64,000 nt of DNA from positions 1,798,001 to 1,862,000 of the forward strand of contig NZ_CP045529.1 in NCBI RefSeq assembly GCF_009429125.1, given 5' to 3'. The DNA is from Luteimicrobium xylanilyticum. GTDB lineage: Bacteria; Actinomycetota; Actinomycetes; Actinomycetales; Cellulomonadaceae. Within the stretch, counting starts at the first letter, position 1. Every line of letters begins with the position of its first letter. Of the stretch, positions 51,819 to 60,900 are shown one piece after another. Both the position numbers and the translations under genes were made by a program. The notes under the pieces were generated by a model, which saw nothing but the letters and a program-made list of their open reading frames with translations, did not search any database and was not told the DNA's origin.

Positions 51819-53048
51819 ATGTCCACGCAGCACACCGGGGTCACGGAACCCCGGACCTCGAACGACCCGGCCCTCCCGACGGCGCTCACGCCCACGCTCC
51901 TGAGCTGGGCGTCCGTCCTCGAGCAGACGACGCGCGAGCAGGCCGAGCGCACCGCCTCGATGCCGTTCGTCTACCCGCACCTCGCGCTCATGCCCGACGC
52001 CCACCTGGGCCGCGGTGCGACCGTGGGCTCGGTCATCCCGACCCTTGGCGTGGTGATCCCCGCGGCGGTCGGCGTCGACATCGGCTGCGGCATGATCGCG
52101 GTCCGTACCCAGTGGACCGCGGACGAGGTCCGCGCGGCCGGGCCGCTCGCGGACCTGCGTCAGGCGATCGAGCGCGCGATCCCGCTCTCCGCCGGTTCGT
52201 ACAACCGCAAGGTCGTCGCAACAGCCGCGCCCAGGGTCGAGGAGCTCGAGGCGCTGGCTGCGTCGTCGGGCGTGGACCCGGACGCGGTGACGGGGAGCTG
52301 GCGCCTGCAGCTGGGATCCCTGGGCAGCGGAAACCACTTTGCTGAGGCAACAAGTGACGAGACCGGCCAGGTGTGGCTCTTCCTGCACTCCGGCTCGCGG
52401 GGCGTCGGCAACAAGATCGCGCAGCGGCACATCAAGGTCGCGGCCGAGCTCTGCGAGCGCTGGTGGATCCCGCTGCCCGACCGGGACCTCGCGTACCTCG
52501 TCGAGGGCACGGACGAGTTCTGGGCGTACATCCGCGACCTGCGGTGGGCCCAGGAGTTCGCGCGCCTCAACCGCGAGGAGATGATGGACCGGGTCGTCCG
52601 GCAGCTCGCCGAGCACATGGGCTCGGACGTCGAACGGACCGAGCAGGTCAACTGCCACCACAACTTCACGGAGAAGGAACGGCACTACGGCAAGGACGTG
52701 TGGGTGTCCCGCAAGGGAGCGATCCGCGCCTACCCGGGTGAGCCTGGGCTGATCCCGGGCTCGATGGGGACCGCGTCGTACGTCGTCGTCGGGAAGGGGG
52801 AGCCGCGCTCGCTCTGCTCGAGCCCGCACGGTGCGGGACGGCTGTACTCCCGCACCGCCGCCCGCCGGACGTTCACGCGCGACCAGCTCCGTGAGGCCAT
52901 GGCCGGCATCGAGTACCGCGACACCGACGCGTTCCTCGACGAGATCCCCGCCGCCTACAAGGACATCGACCAGGTCATGGCCGACGCGGCCGGCCTCGTC
53001 GAGATCCGGCACGAGCTCCACCAGCTCGTGAACGTCAAGGGGGACTGA
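51819..53048 (+). CDS. rtcB: RtcB family RNA ligase
   Basis: A 409-residue protein of the RtcB fold that joins RNA 3'-phosphate or 2',3'-cyclic phosphate ends to 5'-OH ends using GTP and Mn2+. Metal and active-site blocks are seen in order: MPDAHLGRGATVGSVIP, VDIGCGM, LGSGNHFAE, HSGSRGVGN, NCHHNF and SPHGAGRLYSR, where His337 would be the guanylylated residue. No archease or RtcA gene is adjacent. ATG at 51819 is preferred over one at 51765, which adds a poor N-terminus. RNA repair or tRNA healing is inferred. Confidence 0.9.
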   Translation: MSTQHTGVTEPRTSNDPALPTALTPTLLSWASVLEQTTREQAERTASMPFVYPHLALMPDAHLGRGATVGSVIPTLGVVIPAAVGVDIGCGMIAVRTQWTADEVRAAGPLADLRQAIERAIPLSAGSYNRKVVATAAPRVEELEALAASSGVDPDAVTGSWRLQLGSLGSGNHFAEATSDETGQVWLFLHSGSRGVGNKIAQRHIKVAAELCERWWIPLPDRDLAYLVEGTDEFWAYIRDLRWAQEFARLNREEMMDRVVRQLAEHMGSDVERTEQVNCHHNFTEKERHYGKDVWVSRKGAIRAYPGEPGLIPGSMGTASYVVVGKGEPRSLCSSPHGAGRLYSRTAARRTFTRDQLREAMAGIEYRDTDAFLDEIPAAYKDIDQVMADAAGLVEIRHELHQLVNVKGD

Positions 53049-53073
53049 TCCTGGTCGACCCGGGTCGCCGGGC

Positions 53074-53781
53074 TCAGCCGCGCTGCTCCAGCGCGACGAG
53101 CCCGGCGATCACGGGGCCGATCACCGCGAGGTACATGAGGGCGAAGAACGCCCCGTACAGCAGCGTGAACATCGCCGGCTGCAGCACGCCGACCTCGCGC
53201 ACGTGCCCGCCGACCTTGCCCACGAGCGACGACGGGTGCCGCACGTCCCAGCTGTTGAGCCGCACGTACCGGCCCAGGTACATGCCGAGCGCCACGAGCA
53301 GCAGGATCACGACGACGAGCCCCCGGGCGTCGGCGGACTCGAGCGGCCCCGCGGCGTCGCCGTAGCGCAGCAGCACGTACTCGACCTGCACCACGAAGAC
53401 CCCGAGCACGGTGTTGAGCACCCCCGACATCGCGAGCGAGATCACGAGCGCGATGTCGTACCAGAGCGGGACCTGCTCGCCCTCCTTGCGGTGGGAGAGG
53501 TTGAGCTCGGTCACGAGGTAGCCGGAGTTCGGCAGGAGCAGCAGCCACGCCAGACCCAGCACGACGCCGAGCGCAGCACCGAGCCAGGGGGCGACCAGCC
53601 CCGCGGCGAGCGTCGTGACGAGGAGCGCCACGAGGAGCACGACGAGCGGTGCGACCGACAGGGCCAGGTTGAGCAGCATGGGCCGGTAGACCCGGGTCCG
53701 GAACGCCGGTCCCCGTGCGAGCACGAGCGCCAGGGCGAGGACGTTCATCCCCACCGCCCCGAGGACGAGGGAGGTCAGCAC
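53074..53781 (-). CDS. DUF1361 domain-containing membrane protein
   Basis: A 235-residue protein with seven predicted helices. The DUF1361 core LAWLLLLPNSGYLVTELNL and the WYDIALVISLAMSGVL segment are present, as are YLGRYVRLNSWDVRHP and a last helix. The function is unknown. ATG at 53781. Its neighbours on the same strand (YbaK and PEBP genes) lie 28 bases upstream and may be co-transcribed. Confidence 0.82.
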   Translation of the reverse strand: MLTSLVLGAVGMNVLALALVLARGPAFRTRVYRPMLLNLALSVAPLVVLLVALLVTTLAAGLVAPWLGAALGVVLGLAWLLLLPNSGYLVTELNLSHRKEGEQVPLWYDIALVISLAMSGVLNTVLGVFVVQVEYVLLRYGDAAGPLESADARGLVVVILLLVALGMYLGRYVRLNSWDVRHPSSLVGKVGGHVREVGVLQPAMFTLLYGAFFALMYLAVIGPVIAGLVALEQRG

Positions 53782-53809
53782 GCGCGGCCCCGGGCAGCGG
53801 GCGGCGTCG

Positions 53810-54436
53810 TCACGAGGCCCGCGGCAGGGCGAGCCCCGGGGTGACCTCGACCCCCGGCAGGGTTGCGAGCAGGGCTCCGGGCAGCACGAGCTTCGAGCGT
53901 CGTACCCCGGAGCCGATGCAGGCGACCGAGCCCTCGGCCACGGCCAGCGGGTCGAGCAGCACGCGCCAGGCGTCCGGGAGGCCGATCGGTGTGATGCCCC
54001 CGTACTCCATGCCCGACTCGGCGACCGCGCGCTCCATCGGCAGGAACGACGCCTTGCGGACGTCGAGCAGCGCCTTGACGCGCCCGTTCACGTCCGCCCG
54101 GGTGGTCGCCCGCACGACGGCGGCGGCGACACGCTCCTCGCCCGCGCGTCGTCCGGCCACGAGCACGCAGTTCGCGGACAGCTCGAACGGGATCTCGTAC
54201 GCCGCCGTCATCGCGTCGGTGTCCGCGTCGGCCGGGTCGATCTCGGCGCACACCACCAGCTCGGCGACCTCGGGCACCCGCTCGGCCCAGCGCACGAGCG
54301 CCGCGTGGACCGAGGGTGCGACGAGGTCCGGGTGGGCGAGCGCGGGCTCCCAGTCGAGCGTGCCCACCTGCAGCGCCGACGGCGTCACGCTCCCCGGTCT
54401 GCTCGTGCCCGACGGCGCAGGTGCGGCCTCGTTCAC
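53810..54436 (-). CDS. YbaK/EbsC family aminoacyl-tRNA deacylase-like protein
   Basis: A 208-residue protein with the prolyl-tRNA-editing (YbaK) domain at about 75-200: CVLVAGRRAGEERVAAAVVRAT, DVRKASFLPMERAVAESGMEYGGITPIGLP and GSGVRRSKLVLPGALLATLP. The conserved Lys in VRKASF fits the deacylase site. Such proteins clear misacylated tRNAs in trans. GTG at 54436 overlaps the PEBP gene stop by 4 bases. Confidence 0.87.
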   Translation of the reverse strand: MNEAAPAPSGTSRPGSVTPSALQVGTLDWEPALAHPDLVAPSVHAALVRWAERVPEVAELVVCAEIDPADADTDAMTAAYEIPFELSANCVLVAGRRAGEERVAAAVVRATTRADVNGRVKALLDVRKASFLPMERAVAESGMEYGGITPIGLPDAWRVLLDPLAVAEGSVACIGSGVRRSKLVLPGALLATLPGVEVTPGLALPRAS

Positions 54437-54999
54437 GCGTCCGCCGCCGGGCGGGCGTACGTCACGGTCAGGGTCGCGCGCGCGAGCGTGTGGAAGAGCG
54501 TGTTGAACGCCACCGCGGTCGCGCTCGTGCCGGCGTCGACGCCCAGGTGCTCGACGTCGAGTGCGTGGACGGCGAACACGTACCGGTGCGGTCGGTCGCC
54601 GGGCGGCGGGCCGGCGCCCTCGTAGCCGTCGGTCCCGCCGTCGCTCTTCGCCTGGAACGCGCCGTCCGGAAGGGCGAGCAGCGAGGCCGGCCCGGTCGTC
54701 GTCGCGGCGCCCGTGGCGAGCGACGTCACGGACGCGGGCACGTCGACGAGCGTCCAGTGCCAGTAGCCCGCGGGCGTGGGCGCGTCGGGGTCGAACAGGT
54801 TCACCACGAAGGACCGGGTGCCTTCGGGGAACCCGGACCAGGCGAGCGCGGGGGACAGGTTCTCGCCGTCCACGGTGAAGCGCGGGTCGATCGGGTCGCC
54901 CTCGGTGAGGTCCGTGCTCGTCAGCGTGAACGACGGGACCTGCGGGAGCAGCGAGTAGGGGTCGGGCGGGACGGGTCGCGTGAGGTCCATGAGCCCCAT
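54433..54999 (-). CDS. YbhB/YbcL family Raf kinase inhibitor-like protein (PEBP)
   Basis: A 188-residue phosphatidylethanolamine-binding-like protein. It shows LSPALAWSGFPEGTRSFVVNLFDPDAPTPAGYWHWTLVDVP, where DPDAP and GYWHW line the anion pocket, then GAGPPPGDRPHRYVFAVHAL. The bacterial function is not settled. ATG at 54999; first gene of the PEBP-YbaK pair. The 162-base gap to the divergent imuA' gene contains the LexA box. Confidence 0.9.
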   Translation of the reverse strand: MGLMDLTRPVPPDPYSLLPQVPSFTLTSTDLTEGDPIDPRFTVDGENLSPALAWSGFPEGTRSFVVNLFDPDAPTPAGYWHWTLVDVPASVTSLATGAATTTGPASLLALPDGAFQAKSDGGTDGYEGAGPPPGDRPHRYVFAVHALDVEHLGVDAGTSATAVAFNTLFHTLARATLTVTYARPAADA

Positions 55000-55078
55000 T
55001 GTGGGACACGGCGGGCGGATCGCACCCGGGGCATCCCTCCGCGGTGGCCTCCGGTTGACGGCACCCCGGGCGAGGGCG

Positions 55079-55109
55079 TTGACTGGTGGTGTTCGAACAG
55101 GTGTTCGAA
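55079..55109 (+). promoter_or_regulatory. LexA-controlled promoter (SOS box) of the imuA'-imuB-dnaE2 operon
   Basis: TTCGAACAGGTGTTCGAA at 55092-55109 is an exact actinobacterial SOS box (TCGAAC-N4-GTTCGA) with perfect 7-bp arms. A -35 TTGACT lies just upstream at 55079-55084, so LexA would cover the spacer and -10 region. No convincing -10 hexamer is seen. Confidence 0.88.
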
Positions 55110-55161
55110 ACCATCTCTTCGAGCTGTACCACCAGCACCGCTAGCACCACCAGGAGGCGCG

Positions 55162-56292
55162 ATGACCCTCGTCGACGCCTTCGGCCCGGCGGCCGCCCAG
55201 GTCGTTGATCGTGCCGCCGTTGATCGTGCCGCCGTCGATCGTGCCGCTCTGGCACGGGCCGTCCTGGCGAACGCCGAGCAGCGTACCGGCGTGCGGCACG
55301 CCGCCGCCGAGCGGGACTGGGTGCGCACCTGGGCGGAGCCGCAGGCGGCCCCCGAGACCGTCACGTCTGTGCCTGCCGTGTCTGTGCCTGCCGTGTCTGT
55401 GCCTGCCGTGTCTGTGCCTGCCGTGTCTGTGCCTGCCGTGTCTGTGCCTGCCGTGTCTGTGCCTGCCGTGTCTGTGCCTGCCGTGTCTGTGCCTGCCGTG
55501 TCTGTGCCTGCCGTGTCTGTGCCTGCCGTGTCTGTGCCTGCCGTGTCTGTGCCTGCCGTGTCTGTGCCTGCCGTGTCTGCCGTGTCTGTGCCTGCCGTGT
55601 CCGAGACCGCCGTGTCCGGGCCCGTCGCGTCCGGCTCCGACCTTCCCGTCGCGGCGGAGGTCCGGCACCTGCTGCCCGGCGGGGTCCTGCGCCGGGGGCG
55701 CACGGTCGCCGTGACCGGCTCCCGGTCCCTGCTGCTCGCGCTGCTCGCCCGGGCGTCCGCGGAGGGCGCGTGGGCCGCTGTCGTCGGGCTGCCCGCCCTC
55801 GGGCTCGTGGCCGCGGCCGAGGCCGGGATCGACCTGGACCGCCTGGCCCTCGTGCCGGACCCGGGCCTGGACGCCCCCCTGGCCGTCGCGGCGCTCCTCG
55901 ACGGCATGGACGTCGTGGTCGTGGGGCCCGGGGCGGCGCTCGTCGACGGGGACCGCCGCCGCCTCCAGGCCCGCGCCCGCGAGCGGGGGACCGTGCTCGT
56001 GGCGACCGCCGCGTGGCCCGGCGCCCACGTCGTGCTCGATGCCGCCCCCGAGGGCTGGTCCGGGGCGAGCGCCGGGGCGGGCTGGCTGCGCCGCCAGCGT
56101 GTCGCCGTCGAGCGGACCGGACGCGCCGGGTGCACCCCGGGCCGCTTCGAGGTCGAGCTCCCGCTGGGGTCCCGGGCGACGGCGTCGTTCCGCGACGCGG
56201 CGCCCGGCCCGACGGCGCAGGAGCCACCGGCTGCGGACCCCCGGCCCGCGCACCACCGCCCCGGCCGCCCCGACCTGCGGCTCGTGGGGTGA
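55162..56292 (+). CDS. imuA: ImuA'-type SOS mutagenesis protein with expanded VPAVS repeat
   Basis: A 376-residue RecA-like accessory factor of the translesion mutasome. After an N-terminal part of 68 residues comes a linker, residues 69-146, made of perfect pentapeptide repeats. The ImuA' core follows from about 165 (EVRHLLPGGVLRRGRTVAVTGSRSLLLALLARAS, WAAVVGLPALGLVAAAEAGIDLDRLALVPDPG, VVVVGPGAA). Without the repeats it would be about 300 residues, the normal size. The linker probably lies outside the fold. AGGAGG precedes the ATG. GTGA overlap with imuB. Confidence 0.88.
   Translation: MTLVDAFGPAAAQVVDRAAVDRAAVDRAALARAVLANAEQRTGVRHAAAERDWVRTWAEPQAAPETVTSVPAVSVPAVSVPAVSVPAVSVPAVSVPAVSVPAVSVPAVSVPAVSVPAVSVPAVSVPAVSVPAVSVPAVSAVSVPAVSETAVSGPVASGSDLPVAAEVRHLLPGGVLRRGRTVAVTGSRSLLLALLARASAEGAWAAVVGLPALGLVAAAEAGIDLDRLALVPDPGLDAPLAVAALLDGMDVVVVGPGAALVDGDRRRLQARARERGTVLVATAAWPGAHVVLDAAPEGWSGASAGAGWLRRQRVAVERTGRAGCTPGRFEVELPLGSRATASFRDAAPGPTAQEPPAADPRPAHHRPGRPDLRLVG
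55204..55248 (+). repeat. Three tandem 15-bp repeats in the 5' end of imuA'
   Basis: GTTGATCGTGCCGCC occurs twice exactly, then once with two changes, encoding VDRAA three times at residues 15-29. It is a second, smaller in-frame 15-bp repeat in the same gene as the large array. Confidence 0.9.
55366..55599 (+). repeat. Perfect 15-bp minisatellite (15 copies) inside imuA'
   Basis: The unit TCTGTGCCTGCCGTG (Ser-Val-Pro-Ala-Val) is repeated 14 times without a mismatch. A 9-bp partial unit (TCTGCCGTG at 55576-55584) and one more full unit follow. The 15-bp period keeps frame. Identity of all copies and use of TCT and CCT, rare codons in this genome, indicate recent expansion. Confidence 0.97.
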
Positions 56293-57998
56293 GCGGCGTG
56301 ACGACCGATGCGGCCGACGCCGCTGCCCGGACCGCCGTCGTCTGGGTGCCCGACTGGCCCGTCCTCGCCGCGCTGACCGCGGCCGGGCTGACCCCCGACC
56401 GTCCCGCGGCCGTGCACGACCACCACGGCATCCTCGCCGCGTCGGCGCTCGCCCGCGCCCAGGGCGTGCGCCGCGGGATGCGCCGCCGCCAGGCCCAGCA
56501 GGCGTGCCCCGAGCTCGTCCTCCTCGCCGCCGACGACGTCCGCGACGTGCGCGAGTTCGAGCCCGTCGCCGCGGCCGCGGAGACCGTCGTCGCGGGTCTC
56601 GAGGTCGCCCGGCCCGGCCTGCTCCTGCTGCCCGCCGACGGGCCGGCGCGCTACCACGGGTCGGAGGTGGGTCTCGCGGAGGCGCTCGCGGGCGCCGTCG
56701 CGCAGCGCACCGGGCACGAGTGCCACGTGGGGGTCGCCGACGGCATCCTCGCGGCCGTCCTCGCGGCCCGCGAGCAGCGGGTCGTGCCCCGGGGGGAGGC
56801 CCGTGCGTTCACCGACCCGCGTCCCCTCGGGGACCTCCGGCACGCGGCGACCGTGCCCGGCTCCGCGGCCGACGTCGCCGACCTCGTCGACCTGTGGGGG
56901 AGGCTCGGCCTGCGGACCTTCGCCGACCTGCGCGCCCTGCCTGCGCCCGACGTCGAGACCCGGTTCGGGGTGCTCGGCACCTGGGCGCACCGGCTCGCCC
57001 GGGGCGAGGACCTGCGTCCGGCCGCGCGGCGCCGGATCGAGCCGGACCTCGCGGTCGGCCGCGAGCTCGACCCGCCCGCCGAGCGCGTCGACACGGCGGC
57101 GTTCGTCGCCCGGTCGCTCGCCGAGGAGCTCTACGAGCTGCTGGTCCGGCGCGGGGTCACGTGCGGGCGCCTGCGCATCGAGGCCCGAGCGGTCGACCCG
57201 GTGGACGGCACCCCGACCGAGCTCGTGCGCGCCTGGCGCTGCGACGACGAGGCGATCGGCGGGCTGTCCGCCGCGCGCCTGACCGACCGGGTGCGCTGGC
57301 AGCTCGAGGGGTGGCTCACGTCCGCGGCGCTGGGCAGGGGCGATCGTCCCGCGCCGATCGTCTTCCTCGGGCTCACGGCCGAGGAGGTCGTGCGCGCCGG
57401 TGCCCACCAGGGCGGGCTGTGGGGTGCGTCGAGCGGGCAGGACGCCCGCGCCCGTCGTGCGCTCGAACGCGTCCAGGGCCTGCTCGGCGGGGAGCAGGTG
57501 CTCGGGGTGCGCCTCCAGGGCGGCCGCGACGCGCGCGAACGCGTCCAGGTCGCGCCGTGGGGCGACGCCGCGCCCCCCGCCCGCCCCGCCGACCGGCCCT
57601 GGCCCGGTGCGCTGCCCGCGCCGTCGCCCGCGAGCGTGCTCGCCGAACCCGTCGCCGTCGTCCTGCTCGACCCCCGCCGGGAGCCGGTGGGCGTGGATGC
57701 GCGCGGAGGGCTCGACGCGCCGCCCGCGTTCCTCGTCCGGCCCGCCGCCACCTCCGCGCGGGGACGGCCGGTCGAACGCCGCGAGCACGCCGTCCACCAG
57801 TGGGCGGGACCGTGGGTGCTCGACGAGCGCTGGTGGTCTCCCACGGCACGACGCGGCGCCTGGCTGCAGGTCGTGCTCGACGACGGCCGGGCCGCGCTCC
57901 TCGCCGGGACGCCGACCGCGGACGCGGGAGCGGGAGCGCCGGCCGGCGCGAGCGACGGGGGCACGACCTCCTGGCGGCTGGAGGCCCTGTATGACTGA
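56289..57998 (+). CDS. imuB: ImuB, catalytically inactive Y-family polymerase homologue
   Basis: A 569-residue protein with Y-family palm, fingers and little-finger-like domains. The first catalytic segment reads VVWVPDWPVLAA, and the second lacks the SxDE motif (LLLLPADGPARYHGS), so the metal-binding acids are gone, as in mycobacterial ImuB. ImuB links DnaE2 to the beta clamp through a C-terminal motif; I cannot point to a clear clamp motif. GTG at 56289 overlaps the imuA' stop, and the dnaE2 ATG lies 8 bases inside its end. Middle gene of the SOS operon. Confidence 0.9.
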   Translation: MSGVTTDAADAAARTAVVWVPDWPVLAALTAAGLTPDRPAAVHDHHGILAASALARAQGVRRGMRRRQAQQACPELVLLAADDVRDVREFEPVAAAAETVVAGLEVARPGLLLLPADGPARYHGSEVGLAEALAGAVAQRTGHECHVGVADGILAAVLAAREQRVVPRGEARAFTDPRPLGDLRHAATVPGSAADVADLVDLWGRLGLRTFADLRALPAPDVETRFGVLGTWAHRLARGEDLRPAARRRIEPDLAVGRELDPPAERVDTAAFVARSLAEELYELLVRRGVTCGRLRIEARAVDPVDGTPTELVRAWRCDDEAIGGLSAARLTDRVRWQLEGWLTSAALGRGDRPAPIVFLGLTAEEVVRAGAHQGGLWGASSGQDARARRALERVQGLLGGEQVLGVRLQGGRDARERVQVAPWGDAAPPARPADRPWPGALPAPSPASVLAEPVAVVLLDPRREPVGVDARGGLDAPPAFLVRPAATSARGRPVERREHAVHQWAGPWVLDERWWSPTARRGAWLQVVLDDGRAALLAGTPTADAGAGAPAGASDGGTTSWRLEALYD

Positions 57999-60900
57999 GT
58001 ACGCCGAGCTGCACACCCACTCGGCCTACAGCTTCCTCGACGGCGCGAACCAGCCCGCCGAGCTCGTCGGCGAGGCGCACCGCCTCGGTCTCGCGGGGCT
58101 CGCGCTCACCGACCACGACGGTCTGTACGGGGTCGTGAAGTTCGCCGAGGCCGCCCGGCGGGTGAGCCTGCCCACCGTGTTCGGGGCCGAGCTGCACCTG
58201 CCCGTCCAGGCCGCCGCCCGGTCCACGGGTCTGCTCGACCCGCACGCCAACCCGTCCACGGGCGTCCTCGACGCGCCCACCGGCGTCCCCGACCCCCGGG
58301 CCACGCACCTGCTCGTCCTCGCGCGCAGCCCGCAGGGCTACCGCAACCTGTCCGCGGCGATCGCCGAGGGCCACCTCGAGGCCGGGGTCAAGGGTGCTGC
58401 GACCTACCGGCTCGGGGACCTCGCCGACCGGTCGGGCGGCGAGTGGCTGGTCCTCACGGGCTGCCGCAAGGGCACGGTCCGCTCCGCCCTCACCCGGGAC
58501 TGGTCCCGCGGGGGCACCCCCGGCGTCGTGACGGCCGCGGCCTACGACGACGCGCGGGCCGAGCTCGCCCGGCTCGCGGACGCCTTCGGGCGCGGCGCCG
58601 TCGCCGTCGAGGTGACCCGGACGGGGCACCCCTACGACGACGTCGTCTGTGACGCGTTGGCGGCCCTGGCGGACCAGGCCGGTCTGCCGCTCGTCGCGAC
58701 GGGCGGCGTGCACTACGCGACCCCCGCCGACGCCGACCTCGCCGGGGCGCTCGCGGCCGTCCGCGCCCGCTCGTCGCTCGACGACCTCGACGGCTGGCTG
58801 CCCGCCGCCCCCGTCGCGCACCTGCGCTCGGCCGCCGAGATGCTCGCGCTGCACCGCGACCGCCCGGACGCCGTCCCCACCGCCGCGGCGCTCGCGGCCG
58901 AGTGCGCGTTCGACCTCGACCTGCTCGCCCCGCAGCTCCCGCCGTACCCGGTGCCGCCGGGACACGACGAGGCGAGCTGGCTGCGCGAGCTCGTGCGGGT
59001 CGGGGCGGAGGACCGGTACGGGCCGCCGGACGCCGAACGGGTCCCGGGCGCGTACGCGATGATCGAGCACGAGCTCGGCATCATCGAGCAGCTCGGCTTC
59101 CCCGGCTACTTCCTCGTCGTCTACGACATCGTGACGTTCTGCGCCGAGCAGGGGATCCTCGCGCAGGGCCGGGGGTCGGCGGCCAACAGCGCCGTCTGCT
59201 ACGCGCTCGGGGTGACCGCGGTCGACGCCGTGCAGCACGGCCTGCTGTTCGAGCGCTTCCTCGCCCCCGAGCGTGACGGGCCGCCCGACATCGACGTCGA
59301 CATCGAGTCGGAGCGGCGCGAGGAGGTCATCCAGCACGTCTACGAGAAGTTCGACCGGCGGCACGCCGCCCAGGTCGCGAACGTCATCTCCTACCGGCCG
59401 CGGTCGGCGGTGCGGGACGCCGCCCGGGCGCTCGGGTACGACGTCGGGCAGCAGGACGCCTGGAGCACGTCGATCGAGCGCTGGGGGAGCCTGCGGAACC
59501 GGCAGATCGTGGAGACGCCGTGGGGGAGCCGGGACCGCACGCCCCGGGTCACGGTCGACGACCTGTCCGGCATCCCCGACCCCGTCCTGGACCTCGCGGA
59601 GCGCATGCTCCGCCTGCCCCGGCACCTGGGCATCCATTCGGGCGGCATGGTGATGTGCGACCGCCCGGTCATCGAGGTGTGCCCGGTCGAGTGGGCGCGC
59701 ATGGAGGGCCGCACGGTCCTGCAGTGGGACAAGGAGGACTGTGCCGACGCCGGTCTGGTGAAGTTCGACCTGCTCGGCCTCGGGATGCTCACGGCGCTGC
59801 GGATCATGTTCGAGCAGGTCCGCGCGCACACGGGCGAGGCGCTGACCCTGCACGGCCTGCCGCAGGAGGACCCGCGCGTCTACGACCTGCTGTGCGCCGC
59901 CGACACGGTGGGCGTGTTCCAGGTCGAGTCGCGCGCGCAGATGGCCACGCTCCCGCGCCTGCGGCCACGGCGGTTCTACGACATCGTCGTCGAGGTCGCG
60001 CTGATCCGCCCCGGCCCGATCCAGGGGCAGTCCGTGCACCCGTACATCGACCGGGCGCGGAAGCGGAAGCCGGTGACGTTCCTGCACCCCAAGCTCGAGA
60101 AGTCGCTCGGCCGCACGCTGGGCGTGCCCCTGTTCCAGGAGCAGCTCATGCAGATGGCGATCGACGTCGCGGACTTCACGCCCGCCGAGGCCGACCGGCT
60201 GCGCCGGGCGATGGGCTCGAAGCGCTCGATGGAGCGCATGGAGGAGCTGCGCGACCGCCTGCTCACGGGCATGGCCCGCAACGGGATCACGGGCGCGGCG
60301 GCCGAGGAGGTCTACGACAAGCTCAAGGCGTTCGCGGACTTCGGCTTCCCCGAGTCGCACGCGTACTCCTTCGCCTACCTCGTGTACGCGAGCTCGTGGA
60401 TGAAGGCCCACCGGCCCGCGGCGTTCTACGCCGGCCTGCTCGCGGCGCAGCCGATGGGCTTCTACTCCCCGCAGTCCCTCGTCGCCGACGCGCGGAGGCA
60501 CGGCCTGGTCGTGCACCGCCCGGACGTGCTCGCATCGGGGGTGCAGGCGGTGATCGAGCCGAAGGCTCGACCTGAGGTCGAGGGTGAGGGCGCTGACCCT
60601 CAGGTGGAGGTCGAGGGTGAGGACTCACCCTTCGACTTCTCCGGCCACCCGTTCGCGGTCCGGCTGGGGCTCGCCCAGGTGCGCGGCGTCGGTACGGACG
60701 TCGCCCAGCGGATCGTGGACGAGCGCACCGCGCACGGCCCGTTCGGCGATCTGCGCGACCTCGCCCGGCGGGTCCGGCTGACCACCGCCCAGCTCGAGGC
60801 GCTCGCGACCGGCGGGGCGCTCGGCTGCTTCGGCGTGACGCGGCGCGAGGCGCTGTGGGCGGCGGGCGCGCTCTCCCAGGAGGGACCGGACCGGCTGCCC

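Noticed and set aside
53203-53844. Plus-strand open frame of 213 codons with His/Glu-rich product
   Set aside because: It is antisense to the DUF1361 gene, and its composition is that of an antisense frame.
55366-55599. CRISPR array
   Set aside because: The 15-bp units are contiguous with no spacers, lie in frame inside a gene and have no cas genes nearby.
54921-58016. Very long minus-strand open frame through imuA' and imuB, including TDTAG-like repeats
   Set aside because: It is the antisense shadow of real genes in GC-rich DNA. The forward frames carry clear ImuA' and ImuB motifs and the LexA promoter.
57373-60516. 1047-codon minus-strand open frame opposite dnaE2
   Set aside because: Shadow of dnaE2. 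Its composition is Arg/Gly/Asp-rich with no domain, while the plus strand encodes PHP and polymerase motifs.
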